64,000 nt of DNA from Phascolomyces articulosus (Eukaryota; Mucoromycota; Mucoromycetes; Mucorales; Lichtheimiaceae). The number at the start of each line of letters is the position of its first letter. Positions within the stretch are counted from its first letter, which is position 1. This document shows positions 35,683 through 46,892 of the stretch, piece by piece. Below the pieces are notes generated by a model that was given only the letters and a program-made list of their open reading frames with translations, was not told the DNA's origin and did not search any database. The translations under genes and the position numbers were made by a program. Location: the NCBI GenBank assembly GCA_025677815.1, contig JAIXMP010000014.1, positions 1,018,050-1,082,049 of the forward strand, in the 5' to 3' direction.

Positions 35683-35750
35683 ATAAAGCAATCATATTTC
35701 ATATTCGAGTGTCTCAATCAATTCTGTTAGAATTTATTTCGACACTTGAA
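35683..35750 (-). repeat. Right inverted terminal repeat of the DIRS element
   Basis: The inverted partner of 33190-33262. It ends GACACTTGAA at 35750, where similarity to the left end stops. Confidence 0.85.
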
Positions 35751-36053
35751 TTAATTGTAATCCAATACTACTCAACAACAATCATAGTTTACGCACAACC
35801 ATTTAAATCGAACCCAATTCCGATCTATCTTCTCTTTCAATCTATCCAACCCATCTAGGAATTACTGTATGACACAATTCCAACTTTTAAATTGTTTTCA
35901 TATAACCAATTATTCAAGAACCAACCATCTAATGCTTTGTATACATATATGAAAAGATATGCATCATTTGCTTGTTATTTGGTACAATAAAAATAATATA
36001 TATATATATATATATTTTGCGCTGTTTTTTTTCTTTTTTCTTTTGGTAACTTT
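35751..36053. other. Spacer between the DIRS element and the acyl-CoA-synthetase-like gene
   Basis: About 300 bases, AT-rich, with a (TA)n run near 35998-36014. No exon that would extend the neighbouring synthetase gene could be found here. Confidence 0.45.
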
Positions 36054-38815
36054 TTACTTGGGACCAATAATGCTCAGTGTACCATTAGGCATCATTTCAC
36101 CCACCATGGAGGTCATATACCAACCATCCGCATCCATCACAGCTTCAGTGGCTTCAGGATCGTTCCAATATCCAGCAAATACATTGTTTCCACGAATCCA
36201 TACTTCACCTCTTGGGTTAGGGCTATCATTGCTTGACAAGTGTTTATCGGGTAAATCTTCCAATTTGATTTCATTGCATGGTAAAGGAGCACCACAGCTG
36301 CGTGCATCAGCAAGATAATCGTAGAACATGGATAAAGTGGTAGTACCAGCTGTTTCAGGTCGATTAAATGATTTAAGGACTTGTGTACCAAGAATGGCTC
36401 TAAAGAAAGGAGACAAAGTACCATCCTCCAATTCTACACAATTATGATCCATCGTTAGTTAAAAAAACGTAATATATAGTAGTAGCATGGATATCAGTTC
36501 TTCTTTTTCGTCATTATTTACCATTATCAATCAACAATAATCGAATGTTGCTGCCAAAAGTCTTTTGTCGAATATCTCGGAAAACGAGCATATCATATTT
36601 GCTATCAGCAACAAGACGACCATCTTCAAAGTAAGCTTGTTTACGATCCAAGCCGCGGCGGAACAAGAAGGAATTACCATAGCGCTTTTCAATATTTTCC
36701 TTGACTTGTGTGAGGAAAGGTGCACCACTATAGAGAAAAGTGATATTAATTTCGACTCCTCTCATATGTTTTCCATGTTCAATCCTTTATATACAATGAA
36801 GTTACCTTGCATAAATGGTAGGCTTAGCTTCCAAAGCACCCGAAAGTGTTGCAGGTACGTCCACTTTGACATCTCCATTTCCAACCTCATCGCCAAAGGC
36901 AATGGATCCACCAGTAACACAAAGAAGTCCAACAAGAACATGACCAAATACATTATCTATTTACCAAAAAAAAAACCATCCCAATAAGTATCCTTCCATT
37001 CTTATTTCCTTCACTTTGTATTTTTTCCCTTTTTTTTCTGTCACGTAATCTTACCAATGGGGAAATTATGCATCAATCGATCCTTGGGTGTAATTCGTTG
37101 TTGGGGAGGCATGACTGCCAAATAACTAGCTATTAAAATCCCAAAAAAAGAGAAATTTATTATAAAGGTCATATGTTTCCCTCCAGATCCATAAATGATT
37201 CATCCCCCATTCCATCCATTTCTACATCATATGTGTCCTTCTCTCAGATCTTACCAATAACTGACACCATATTCTATAAAAAAAAATCACGCGACAGGAT
37301 AAGTACACAAAAATTGGGCTGAAAATATAAAGTATCATTTTTTATGCATAATGAATTACCTTGTGGGTCAATACAGCACCTGCCTTGCCATTTTCAGTCT
37401 ATTTTATGCAAATGGATTTAGATTATTAGAAACAAAAAAAAAGGCTTTATCGTGTCTTTCTCTCCTTCTGCCCCATTCCTCAATTTCCGTCTTTGTACAA
37501 TTATAAAAACTAGCATACATTGCTGGCAGTATAGTAGATGCTGGCAATATTGGTGTTTTCTATATATATAAACGAGGAAAACCACATTTTATAAGTCGTT
37601 TGAACACTCAATCCCTGCATCAAACTACTTCCCTCTCTCATCATTAAAAATATGACACTTACGTGGCTGGCTTTGTTCTACTGGATCTTGAGCACCCTTT
37701 GCTTCAATGTCCTTAAGACTTGTCACCTGGATACCCAATTTCTCTGCTGCCTCTTTATTGGAGGCATTGACATTACCAAGAACAACCAAATAACGAACAT
37801 TTGTCTTGGTACCTGTCAATACAGACAATGCACGCTCAACCAATCCTTCATCCACGACGAGAACACTCAAACGCGACTTTTCAAGAACTTGCAAAAGATG
37901 AGATGAAGTGGATTCTGCAGAGATAGGCACTGTCACAAGGCCACCACAATGGCAACCTAATAATCCATCATGCGGATACATGCATTTGAGTTTAGTGACA
38001 TTGAACCGTTTTGAATGAAGAACTCTATGCATAAATAAGAATTACGTATACCTACCAAGTTCAATAGCCAATGTATCTAATTCATAAGAATGAAGAAGAG
38101 GATTAGTTTCATCGACTTTACAAAAATGTTGCTATTGTTCAAGTGTACTATTACTATGGTGTTACCTGGAGAATTTGCTGCATACAATCCAACAAATGAA
38201 GTTTCAGTATCAGATAAGGGTTGTACTCCTGTGGTGCCGATCAATCCCGAATAGGCTTGCTTGGACTTTCTCTCAATGGCATCTGTATATTATAATATAA
38301 TCAATTAACCTTCTTTTTTTTACTTCTTTCATATATCTTTCCATTAATCGAATTATTAATATAAGACGGGTTTCTTTATTTTACCATAATTCAACTATTT
38401 AAAATAAAGAATAATAGTTATTATATTAGTTTACCAAAGAAAAAAAAAGGTGGGGTTGGGAGAGGGAAGAAACGTCAATAATAAAAATATGCTTTACCCA
38501 GTTAAATGACTTGCTACCACCACGCTTTCCAGCAAATACATTAGACTTGTGTTTGTCGAAAGCAGCTTGATAAAAGTCACGAAGCGTACGAATGGTACGG
38601 TCGACTGTTGAAAGAAGGGGTGCTCCATTAGGGTACATGCGCGAACGATAAATGGCACTACTACCGGGGAAACGTACACGCGAGACATCCGATTGCGTGT
38701 TCAATAATAAAGGATGAATGTCAGGACCACGAGCATTACGAACAGATAATAATGCGGCAGCACTAAAGATAGACGCGAGCAATGCATAACTGAGAGAATC
38801 AAGTTCAAAACTCAT
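36054..38815 (-). CDS. Acyl-CoA-synthetase-like (AMP-binding) protein, C-terminally short and probably inactive
   Basis: Twelve exons: 38815-38498, 38394-38385 (10 nt), 38282-38166, 38076-38056 (21 nt), 37956-37663, 37559-37519, 37398-37360, 37273-37255 (19 nt), 37129-37055, 36956-36806, 36727-36522 and 36433-36054; 556 aa, with all phases consistent. A hydrophobic N-terminal segment (about 8-25) suggests a membrane anchor. The HPLLLNTQSDVSRVRFPG block and the general layout match fungal long-chain fatty-acid CoA ligases, which are usually 650-700 aa. Key adenylation motifs are altered. The P-loop (normally YTSGTTGxPKG) reads IYYTASNVTENGKAGAVLTH. The TGD motif is MTSMVGE. The chain ends IIGPK where active enzymes continue DRKK plus a C-terminal lid with the catalytic Lys. 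It may be a pseudoenzyme or regulator; activity is unlikely. The DIRS element lies 300 bp past the stop and could have removed the 3' end, though the frame looks intact. Confidence 0.75.
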
Positions 38816-40726
38816 TTTTTTGTATTTTTCTTTATTACGATGAGAAAAAAAAAGTGTAAAAAGAATAATTAATAAAAAAAATGCGTTGGGGGTGGAGGTT
38901 TAACGTAATAGTTCAGCTGAAAAAAATTAATGCCATGACACAAGCAGAGAACCAAAATTGGATCGCACTTTATACTTGTAATAGTTTTCATCGCATTCAC
39001 TTGTTTTCTATTGAGTAATGTTATTCTCCAGCAAGAACAGCAAAAACGAATCATTCAACTTTTAAATTGTCATTTATTAGTAGTCTATTCATCAAATAAG
39101 TCTAGTATAAGGAAAAAGAAGGCTGCCTTTTCCTCATTCTATATACATAATGATGTTAGAATCATAGCAATATGCTAACTCATTTTATTCTTTTTGGTAA
39201 TAATTGGACCTTCTCTGCCAAAAGATTGGCTGTTTTAACTCAGAACATTTCTAATTTAGGAAGGAGGTGAGTTAAGAATACTGAAATTGAGTAATGGACA
39301 CCAAGATTTTCGCTTAAAGACACCAAAGTTTCATCTTCACGCGTTCCTTACAGACAACAAACCCAATTTTATATTTTCATGTTTTTGTGATAAAGGTTTT
39401 CACTAATGCTCTTTTATTATGTTTTTTTTTTCAAGCATGTTTATATCAATTTTACGTTAATCATGGTATCTAGCTACAATCAACTAGTAGGATATACCCA
39501 CAGTAGTATTCATAGGTTATTTCTATAATTATATTTTGTCAATAAGTGTAATCATTACTGTCTTCACCACAACGATTTCTTTTTCATGCATGATAAAAAC
39601 TACGGAAACATAAGCTTGCATAAAATCAGAGAAATACGTAACAAGAAAGCTCTAGATTTTGTATATTTGGGTTTCTTTTCGATGACAAGTCATCAGCACA
39701 TTGGCATAAATGAGTTAGTAATTTTTATTTATTTACCTGGAAGAAAAAAGAGCACTTTTAGTTCGAATGGTTATGAAGAAAATATAAATCCCAGTATTGT
39801 ACTTTTTTAGCAAGTTGATATAAGAAAATTAGCACGCAGTAAATATAAAAAAAGAAAGTAATAATAATAGATAGAAAACGATACATATATATATTATCAA
39901 AAAAAATGCGTATCGGCATAGTAAGTGATATATACTTATGGTATGATGTTATTTAAAAAGCTGTGATGCTTGATCTATACGTATAAAAGAATAATGAACA
40001 AACATAACACTATAAGAAAGAAACTTGTTAAATCTAGCTTATGTATTTGGAACTTGTCATAGGCGTACGTAGTAAAATATCTGTTCGGACCAATTTTATT
40101 AAAATTACCAGAATGAACAATATTTGACAAGTTTCCTTCCTGTAGAGCAAACACTCAATATTGCGGTTGTCCAGAAAAATTATTTTTTTAATAAAGTAGC
40201 TGATTCTTGTTTTGTTGCTGATATCAATATAAATAAGAACAATGAAACAGGATAGTCAGATACTATCTATAGTACATAATAAAGACATTGACATGAACAC
40301 CCCCCCCCACTGAAGAATTAGTGTATGTATTGAAGATCTAAACTACATATCATTAGTGACTATGAACTCGATTAATCCTCTCCAGAACTTAAACCACAAA
40401 AATGAAAAGTAGTCAACTATTTTTTTCTAAATTAGGGATAGTAGAGACAGGTAATTTTAGTTTTTTTTTTCTTTCATCAAAAAATATACTACTCCTGACA
40501 ACATAGGTTAAATTTGGTTTTTTTCTGGTAAAATAAACAATACGTATACCTAGATTATGATTTTGTTAAATGAAATACTTTTTTTATGCGGTCTCTTTCT
40601 TGTGATTTTGTATATGAAAGAAAGAAAAAGAAAGATCACTATATTATTCCATTAGCATAGTAAAATATAATAAAAATAGCAGCTATCATATAATTGTCAT
40701 GATTGTTCGTATACGCACAATGGTTT
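38816..40726. other. AT-rich intergenic stretch
   Basis: 1.9 kb. It includes the promoter of the synthetase-like gene next to 38816 and a C9 run near 40300. A 74-codon frame at 39586-39810 has no domain. No gene is supported. Confidence 0.45.
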
Positions 40727-41100
40727 TGTCGTAACTAAAAATAAGGGTTACTACCATTTCCTTTTTTAATTTATTTTTGTAACACCTTATCGCTGCTATC
40801 GTATTTGCATTTTATTATGCCACGTATTTATCATCCATCATCTTATTAATTATTCGAACACGTATTCAATTGACAGTCATGAACACGTATCGCATCCTCC
40901 ATTATTCCACGTATACATATTATTGTCATTAGTTTTATTATATAATTTATTATTATCACAAGTAGTTAGAAAACATATAAATACCCCTGACCATTAAAAC
41001 AATAAACGACATCTTTCACGTTACTCTTTATTTTATCACTACTCTTCTGTTATCTCCATTTCTATTGGCTTGGTATTGATCCGCCATAATTATCACGACA
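40727..41100 (+). mobile_element. Solo LTR (374 bp) of the TGTCGTAA family
   Basis: Starts TGTCGTAACTAAAAATAAGG and ends CCGCCATAATTATCACGACA. It is flanked by GTTT at 40723-40726 and 41101-41104, a 4-bp target-site duplication. It is close to 34018-34392 over its full length in inverted orientation. TATAAATA at 40976-40983 is the presumed element promoter. No internal region is attached. Confidence 0.9.
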
Positions 41101-41412
41101 GTTTGTAAATAGCATAAAGAGGTATTCTATTAAAATGAAGTCATTCCTGATGAACTTGCATTTTTTCATGTATTCATCGGACTATTCGGGTTAATTACTT
41201 CTTATGGTGCTAAAATTAAGTTTAATACAGGAAAACAAAGAATCATTTCTTTGTTTTGAGGAAGTTGTTATTGGGAAAAATAAAAAGTCGTCAGTTACAG
41301 AAAGAATTGATATTATGTTTATAGACAACAAAGAATCAGCAATAAGATTGGGTCCAAAAAAACAACTATAAAAGGAGTGAATATTATTTCTTTTTTTTTT
41401 CTCATCATATCT

Positions 41413-41445
41413 TTCACACACAAGCACAAGCACTCTCACAAGTAT

Positions 41446-41480
<35 letters not shown>

Positions 41481-41529
41481 AACACAAGCACACACACAAG
41501 CACACACACACAAGCACAAGCACACACGC
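41413..41529. repeat. Compound (CT)n/(CA)n microsatellite
   Basis: A run of CT dinucleotides followed by CA dinucleotides, then irregular CACAAGCA units. It produces an artefactual Cys/Val-rich open frame on the minus strand. Confidence 0.9.
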
Positions 41530-41641
41530 ATGAAGTGTAATTACTACTATTTCTCTTTTGTGGGTAGCGTTGGAATTCAATGATAAACTTTAATGTATAT
41601 ATATCTAATATATTATGACGAACTGTTTCTTTATTTTATAG

Positions 41642-41942
41642 TTCCGTTGTCCTCGACAACTGTCTTCCGGGTGCCCTGGGACGGTTCCTCCCATTCTTCA
41701 TCAACGACCATTTGCTTGGAGTTCCTGTAATGATTTCTACAAAAAAAGCCGTGCAGCTGCTCAGTACAAGTATGGTCAAATGTTGATAAGTTATGGAGGG
41801 TGTGGCCATCGGCAGGAAGCATCCTCTATTCTTACGTGGTAAGTATTAAATCTTTGTTTATTATATACATCAATTACCAAACAATAATACTAATACGAAA
41901 TCATTTTTTTTTTACATGTCAAGATATTTCTTCTGGCCAGGA
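41642..41942 (+). other. Coding-like exons of uncertain frame, probable gene remnant
   Basis: Two segments have good splice borders: 41642-41838 (TTTTATAG acceptor, GTAAGT donor), and a roughly 40-nt segment that starts after a TCAAG acceptor near 41925 and ends at a GTAAGT donor near 41963. GC content is higher than in the surroundings. All three frames of the first segment contain stops or change character, so a gene fragment with frameshifts is the best guess. I do not recognise the product. Confidence 0.2.
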
Positions 41943-42375
41943 CCTTACAATTTGCTTATATGGTAAGTTACTATACATTTAATAATTTATTGAGAATCGG
42001 ATCAAAGAGGAACGTCATTGTGGTTACTTTATAATCGTTTACTAACTTACTCGTATCATTGTTGTTATTTCTTTATTTAGATATAAGTATTTTGTTTGGA
42101 TCTGGCTTTAGATTAGAAATATCTTGATTTGTAAAAATAATTTAATAAAATGTTACAGTATATTTAATATTTCAAGATGGATGGTGCATTATTTTAACCA
42201 GAAAAAATACATAACCCACATTTGTATTAACATCAATATCTCTGGAGGCACAAATAAATAATGAAAAATTGTTTACCAGAGAAAAACAAACAAACATAAA
42301 TATTTTAGATACAAGTATATTTTACAATGGTAAATGATGATATGATAATTAAAGCTACAAGCTACAAAAGAAAAA

Positions 42376-43284
42376 TTACAAAAAGGCTGCCTTGTTTTCT
42401 TCTATCCATTGTTCTAAAGTCTGTGGATCACGGCCAAGCAACACAGAAAGACCAATAGTACTTTTTTGATGTCTGGACAATTCTGTCAATTGCATACGAA
42501 GAATGGCGGTCAAATGGGACATACCGGCTTGTTGAGTAAACATTTGATAAGTTTGTTCTTCATCCAACTTTTCATAGGTAATGGTCTTGCCAAGGACACG
42601 ACTCAACGATTCTGCTTGCTCCAAGGGCGTTCTTGGATCACCCACCAACTCATAAACAGCATCGCCATGTTTTTCAATTGGGTCTTGCAACACATTGGCA
42701 GCTAATTCACCAATATCCTTGGGAGAAATCCAGGGTCTTGTTTGATCTTCTTCACGCATATCAACAATCTTGTTAGCGCCCTTGATTGTGAAAAGATCAC
42801 CCCAAAGTTGATTTGTCATGAAGAAACCAGGTCGAAGGGTCACCAAGGCTTTACGGTTAGGGATATTGAGCACGGCTTCTTCGAATTGTCGCGATGCCAT
42901 ACCATATAAATTGACACGCCAAGGCAATGGGGCACCTGTGCTGGAAATAATGACAATTTGTTCAACACCTGCACCATAAGCTGTTTCGGCAAACCGACGA
43001 GGAATGGTTTGATAATCGGTAAAATTTGGAGGTTGAGCGAGAAGGAACAAACGTCTATGACCTGCAATGGAGTCTGCAAATGGTTTTTGATTATCATAAT
43101 CGCCTTCAACAATGGTCACCTTGCCTTCAGGATGTTCGGCACCAAAGATTTCTTGCACTTTGGAGGTTTTTCGTGTATATAAAGTCAAAGCAACTTTTGG
43201 ATTGACCAATAATTTTTGGACGAGAGGTTTACCAATATTACCAGTAGCGCCAACCAAGTAAATACGTTCTTCGAAAGCCATCAT
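42376..43284 (-). CDS. NmrA-type NAD(P)-binding protein, copy 1
   Basis: Single exon, 302 aa. The N terminus is a Rossmann strand-turn with YLVGATGNIGKPLVQKLL (GxxGxxG), followed by TLYTRKTSK, where a basic residue after the second strand favours NADP(H). Then come VTIVEGDYDN, QIVIISSTGAPLPW, LRPGFFMTNQLWGD and RPWISPKDIGELAANVL, the pattern of NmrA-like/atypical SDR proteins related to NAD(P)H:quinone-type reductases and redox sensors. The canonical YxxxK catalytic pair is not evident, so it may be a sensor rather than an enzyme. It is clearly paralogous to the gene at 46893, with the same start, DIGELAA, EKHGDAVYE and EQWIEENK blocks. Two Met codons open the frame; the paralogue supports either one. 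A TATAAATA-like tract lies about 100 bp upstream. Confidence 0.87.
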   Translation of the reverse strand: MMAFEERIYLVGATGNIGKPLVQKLLVNPKVALTLYTRKTSKVQEIFGAEHPEGKVTIVEGDYDNQKPFADSIAGHRRLFLLAQPPNFTDYQTIPRRFAETAYGAGVEQIVIISSTGAPLPWRVNLYGMASRQFEEAVLNIPNRKALVTLRPGFFMTNQLWGDLFTIKGANKIVDMREEDQTRPWISPKDIGELAANVLQDPIEKHGDAVYELVGDPRTPLEQAESLSRVLGKTITYEKLDEEQTYQMFTQQAGMSHLTAILRMQLTELSRHQKSTIGLSVLLGRDPQTLEQWIEENKAAFL

Positions 43285-44691
43285 AAAAAGTAGGAGTGAA
43301 TTGATTCAATAAGTAAAAAAATAAAAAAGAGGAGTATTGATTCTGAAAAACTAAAAAATGACATCTGGTTTGCTTTTTATATTTATATTAATTCAGATTG
43401 CAAATAAAAATTAGTTGAAACTCTATTTTCTATTTTGTTCTAGTTATTTCGTTATGCTTAGGCTAAAGAAAAGTTCAATGAATATGTATCCTATATGCAG
43501 TAATTCGTTACGGTGGCGTAAGCAATACTTGTCATATGGAGCTTGGATGAACAAACTCTATGTTGTTGTTGGATCGATGGATAACGTAGTTTTACGGGGA
43601 TCAAATCATCAACGCTCTGGAACATGTTCCACCATTCTATGACGATGGTTCTTCATAATAATAGATACACTACCATTAGTTTGATCTGAACCAGAATATT
43701 AACAATGGGGATTAAACCTTTTCTCTTTATCATCCGTGTGAAGTTATCTATGAAACAATAACAACAGTATATCTTGACAGATGCTTTAGTTCCATCATAG
43801 TACTAGAATATAATATTTATAAACAAAGTGCCAAACGTTTGATGTACTCTAATGATTAATATTGGCTTTATGTGTCATTTTTTTATGTCTCTCGCTTCAT
43901 AAATATATACATATAAAGTCATATCTGATGGAATGTATTCAAGTAAATTAAAGTTTTATAGCAACTTTTGTTGCTGTCATCAACTGTAGTACTTTTCGAT
44001 TTGTGGTAATTCAATTTGTAGTGAAAGGATATACCAATAGTTACAACCACCGGCCCGAGTTCTACAGCGATGTCTATTGGTTGAAGCTTTCGGAACGGTC
44101 GCCGAATCTGGCGACCACTCCATGTCCTTATTGAAAGCTATTCGAATTGGACCGAGAATTGGGTTTGAAAGTAAGAGATAAAACTGATCACTGCGCATAA
44201 TTTGTGAAGCACTAGTAACTAGATCAACTGTTACGATAATCGTTCGGCTGGTACAGGTGTGTTATTGTATATGGTAGATCCCCACATTTTGTACCAGCTT
44301 TCTCATATAAAGTGACAATATTTCGATATTTTCCATCTAAAACCGTTTTCAAGGCAGTCAAGTAATCGCTCTACCAACTTAACACTTTGAACACAAAATA
44401 TTTTGTGACCAAACCAGGGGCGCTCGAAGGACCTGATTTTTGTCAAGATCAATTCATCCTTCGATACGAGCGACCGATCGAAAAAAAAAGGAAACGGATG
44501 AGCAGGAAAGGAAGGTGATGATATCATGTAAAGTGCGAGGTAGGTCCAATATAGTTGTTTTACCTACTTGAAAATATCTTAAACTGTACTGCGTGTTTAT
44601 TCAGTATCGTCTGGTGCAAGGTTGTTACATGCACTTTCAGCATAATTTCCTTATTTATAAAAACCAATAGTTCACTGAAAAATCATGGCTA

Positions 44692-44768
44692 TCATCGTAG
44701 TATTATTAGATACCTACACTGCAACCTTGGTCCTCTTTTGGCAACATGTTGTGCTCTTCATCTCGTTT
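44692..44768 (+). repeat. Left arm of an inverted repeat pair
   Basis: About 77 bases containing ATCATCGTAGTATTATTA, ACCTTGGTCCTCTTTTGGCA and CATGTTG. The reverse complement recurs at 45524-45598 with a handful of differences; the arms are about 760 bp apart. Confidence 0.75.
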
Positions 44769-45523
44769 GAATTATATAAATTAACAATATTTTTTTCTAT
44801 GATATAATAGACAATCATCATTTTCACATAAGAAACAGAATGGTACATCTTTTTTATTTAATACTTGGTATTGATTTAATTTGTTGTGGAAAAAATAATA
44901 AACAAACAAGTCAGATTATATCATCAACATATTCTATCAGATTTAACTGAAAAAGAATTCCTTCTTAACCTTTAGTAACTACTAACAACGTTTGATGTGT
45001 TTAGTTGGATTTCTATCGTTGAAATGTCAGTATATATTTGCTAATAAAAATAATAAAATGGCACTGATTTATAGTATAAATGTCAAAGAATAATATATAA
45101 TAATGTCGTAATGAATATTGTTCATAGAATACCTCGAAAAATATGTAGAACAAGAACAATTTACAATCTAGTAATGATGATTCATATATGTATACCCAAG
45201 TCAGTGAAATCCAACTGCGAGAGTGAAAATAATAACTAAAAACAATACATCGTTCAGCAATTCAGTTGAACAATAATGAACGATTAATTATACACAACTA
45301 TGTATAGGAAAAACATAAGCTTGTTAAATAAGAAAACAGGAGTTATTAGTATACGTAATAATATAAGATGCAATTTTGGTTACAAGAAAGAAAGGAAAAT
45401 TTCTTATTTTACTTTTTATCATTATACAATGCTCTGCTTCGTTATAACCTAATAAAAATTAATATGCTGTTTAATGTGAAGAAAACGTGTGTGTATATTT
45501 CATAGAAAAATAGTGTCAGTTCA

Positions 45524-45598
45524 TGCGAGATGAAGGGTGCAACATGTTGCCAAAAGAGGACCAAGGGCGCAGCATAGGTATATAATAATACTACGATG
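45524..45598 (-). repeat. Right arm of an inverted repeat pair
   Basis: Partner of 44692-44768. This copy continues into the GC-rich hairpin at 45558-45625. The pair could be the ends of a small foldback element or two independent insertions of one family. Confidence 0.75.
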
Positions 45599-45625
45599 AC
45601 CCCATACACGATGCGCCCCTGGTCC
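45558..45625. repeat. Perfectly paired GC-rich hairpin
   Basis: Arms at 45558-45571 and 45612-45625 pair over 13 of 14 positions (GGACCA-A-GGGCGCA with TGCGCCC-C-TGGTCC), around a 40-base AT-rich loop. A further GCTGCGCCC at about 45633 repeats one arm. Confidence 0.7.
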
Positions 45626-46795
45626 AAGATTTGCTGCGCCCGTAGTAATTTTGATATAAAAAATACAATCGACCTACAGTTATTGTTATTATACGTAGTT
45701 TGTATAAATTAAAATGGATATGATGTATTGATGACAATATTCCTTATTACTATGATGAAGTCGAAGCTTGGGGAAAAAAATTCGGGATATATACCTGTAA
45801 AAATAATATTTATTCAAAGTTGTATATTCTAACATGTACACAGCTGATTGGCTTCAACATTTCTCTTCCTGGCTAAGGTGAAGTAATGTAGAGTGAATAA
45901 CAAAGGATTTTCTTCAAGAATAGGAAAGTTACATATATCTACGTACTGAAAAACGGTCTGCTATACGAAAATCCATGGTTTGTGAAGAATGATAATCTGT
46001 GAAACGTTGTATTTCATAGTCTTTCATAGATAATCACATAAGATTAATGATAAACAGATTCATTGGGATCCATTGATTTTCAGTGCCTTTTTTTAATACA
46101 GTACCTTTTGGTTCACGAATGTGTACAGTACACCATATATGTAAACAATTTCATAATATCAATATATGCATATTGGATAATAAAATATTTCTTTTTTTCA
46201 GAGCACAATAAGGAAGAAAGGTGTAAAAGAAGTATATGTTTTGTCGCATGAACATCGTTACACAAAAAGGTTCCTTTGGTTTTTCATGTAGATATTGTGG
46301 ATCTTCACGAATACCATAGACCAACTTTTCATAGAATTTTATTGTAAATAAAAATATTGCGTGGTATCATAGGTCAATAAAGATATTTATTTCAGTTATT
46401 CAATCAGTTCTTCTATGGATATTGATATGAATATACATAGATGCTACAAAAAATTCTAAGATTTTCTTACACTTTCACATACTACTTAATACAATCAGCA
46501 GTTACATAGTATTCATGACCTTTAACAAGTAATTCAGCCACCACAGTAATCCTTGATAGGAGTCAAATACTCTACTACATAGAGTTACCTAAGGAACCCT
46601 TAAGTATACGTGAATCTCCAAGCTTTTCAGCGAATTTAAGAGATTTGGGACTTCGGATAATTATCGGACCCAGTCCAAGGAAACGGTACAACTATATATC
46701 CGAGGACGCAGTTTGCGGTTATGCAACGTAAATTATTTTCTCGATTTAGGCATGAACGTAATCCATCAAAACAAGGCTGTGCTTTCACGTAAAAG

Positions 46796-46803
46796 TATAT
46801 AAG
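46796..46803 (+). promoter_or_regulatory. TATA box of NmrA copy 2
   Basis: TATATAAG 97 bases before the ATG at 46893, preceded by a short GC-richer promoter segment (46640-46790). The position is typical for a fungal TATA promoter. Confidence 0.55.
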
Positions 46804-46892
46804 GAATTATTATTTGATTTCATTTTTTTTTGTACATTACAAAGAAATAACACATTATTGCTTTTATAACAAACAACAAAAAAATCACTACA

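Larger units (their letters stand above)
33190..35750 (-). mobile_element. DIRS-type retrotransposon, internally deleted
   Basis: The 2561-bp unit is bounded by inverted terminal repeats. Read in minus-strand order it has an ORF1 (gag-like), a piece matching the C-terminal end of a DIRS RT/RNase H protein, and a tyrosine recombinase. This gene set and inverted-repeat layout define DIRS elements, which integrate through a tyrosine recombinase instead of an integrase. The reverse transcriptase itself and most of RNase H are missing: ORF1 stops at 35061 and the RNase H tail begins within 40 bases. The recombinase is split by a solo LTR, so the element is dead. No target-site duplication is visible, as expected for DIRS. 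Confidence 0.8.
43285..46795. other. Spacer between the two NmrA paralogues
   Basis: 3.5 kb, mostly AT-rich. Higher-GC patches at 43440-43640 and 44000-44540 carry 70-75-codon frames that look like old coding fragments, but none is identifiable. Near 44353-44380 the minus strand reads GTTGGTAGAGCGATTACTTG, like a tRNA D-arm/A box, without the rest of a tRNA. An inverted repeat pair and a hairpin are listed separately. Confidence 0.4.

Noticed and set aside
36000..36060. Continuation of the synthetase gene through a cryptic donor (AAGTAAAA) at its stop
   Set aside because: No downstream exon encoding the missing DRKK motif or C-terminal lid exists in the 300 bp before the DIRS element, and none was recognised beyond it.
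41191..41580. Cys/Val-rich 129-codon minus-strand frame
   Set aside because: It is the translation of the CT/CA microsatellite.
44353..44380. tRNA D-arm/A-box-like string on the minus strand
   Set aside because: No matching T-arm or acceptor stem was found within tRNA distance.
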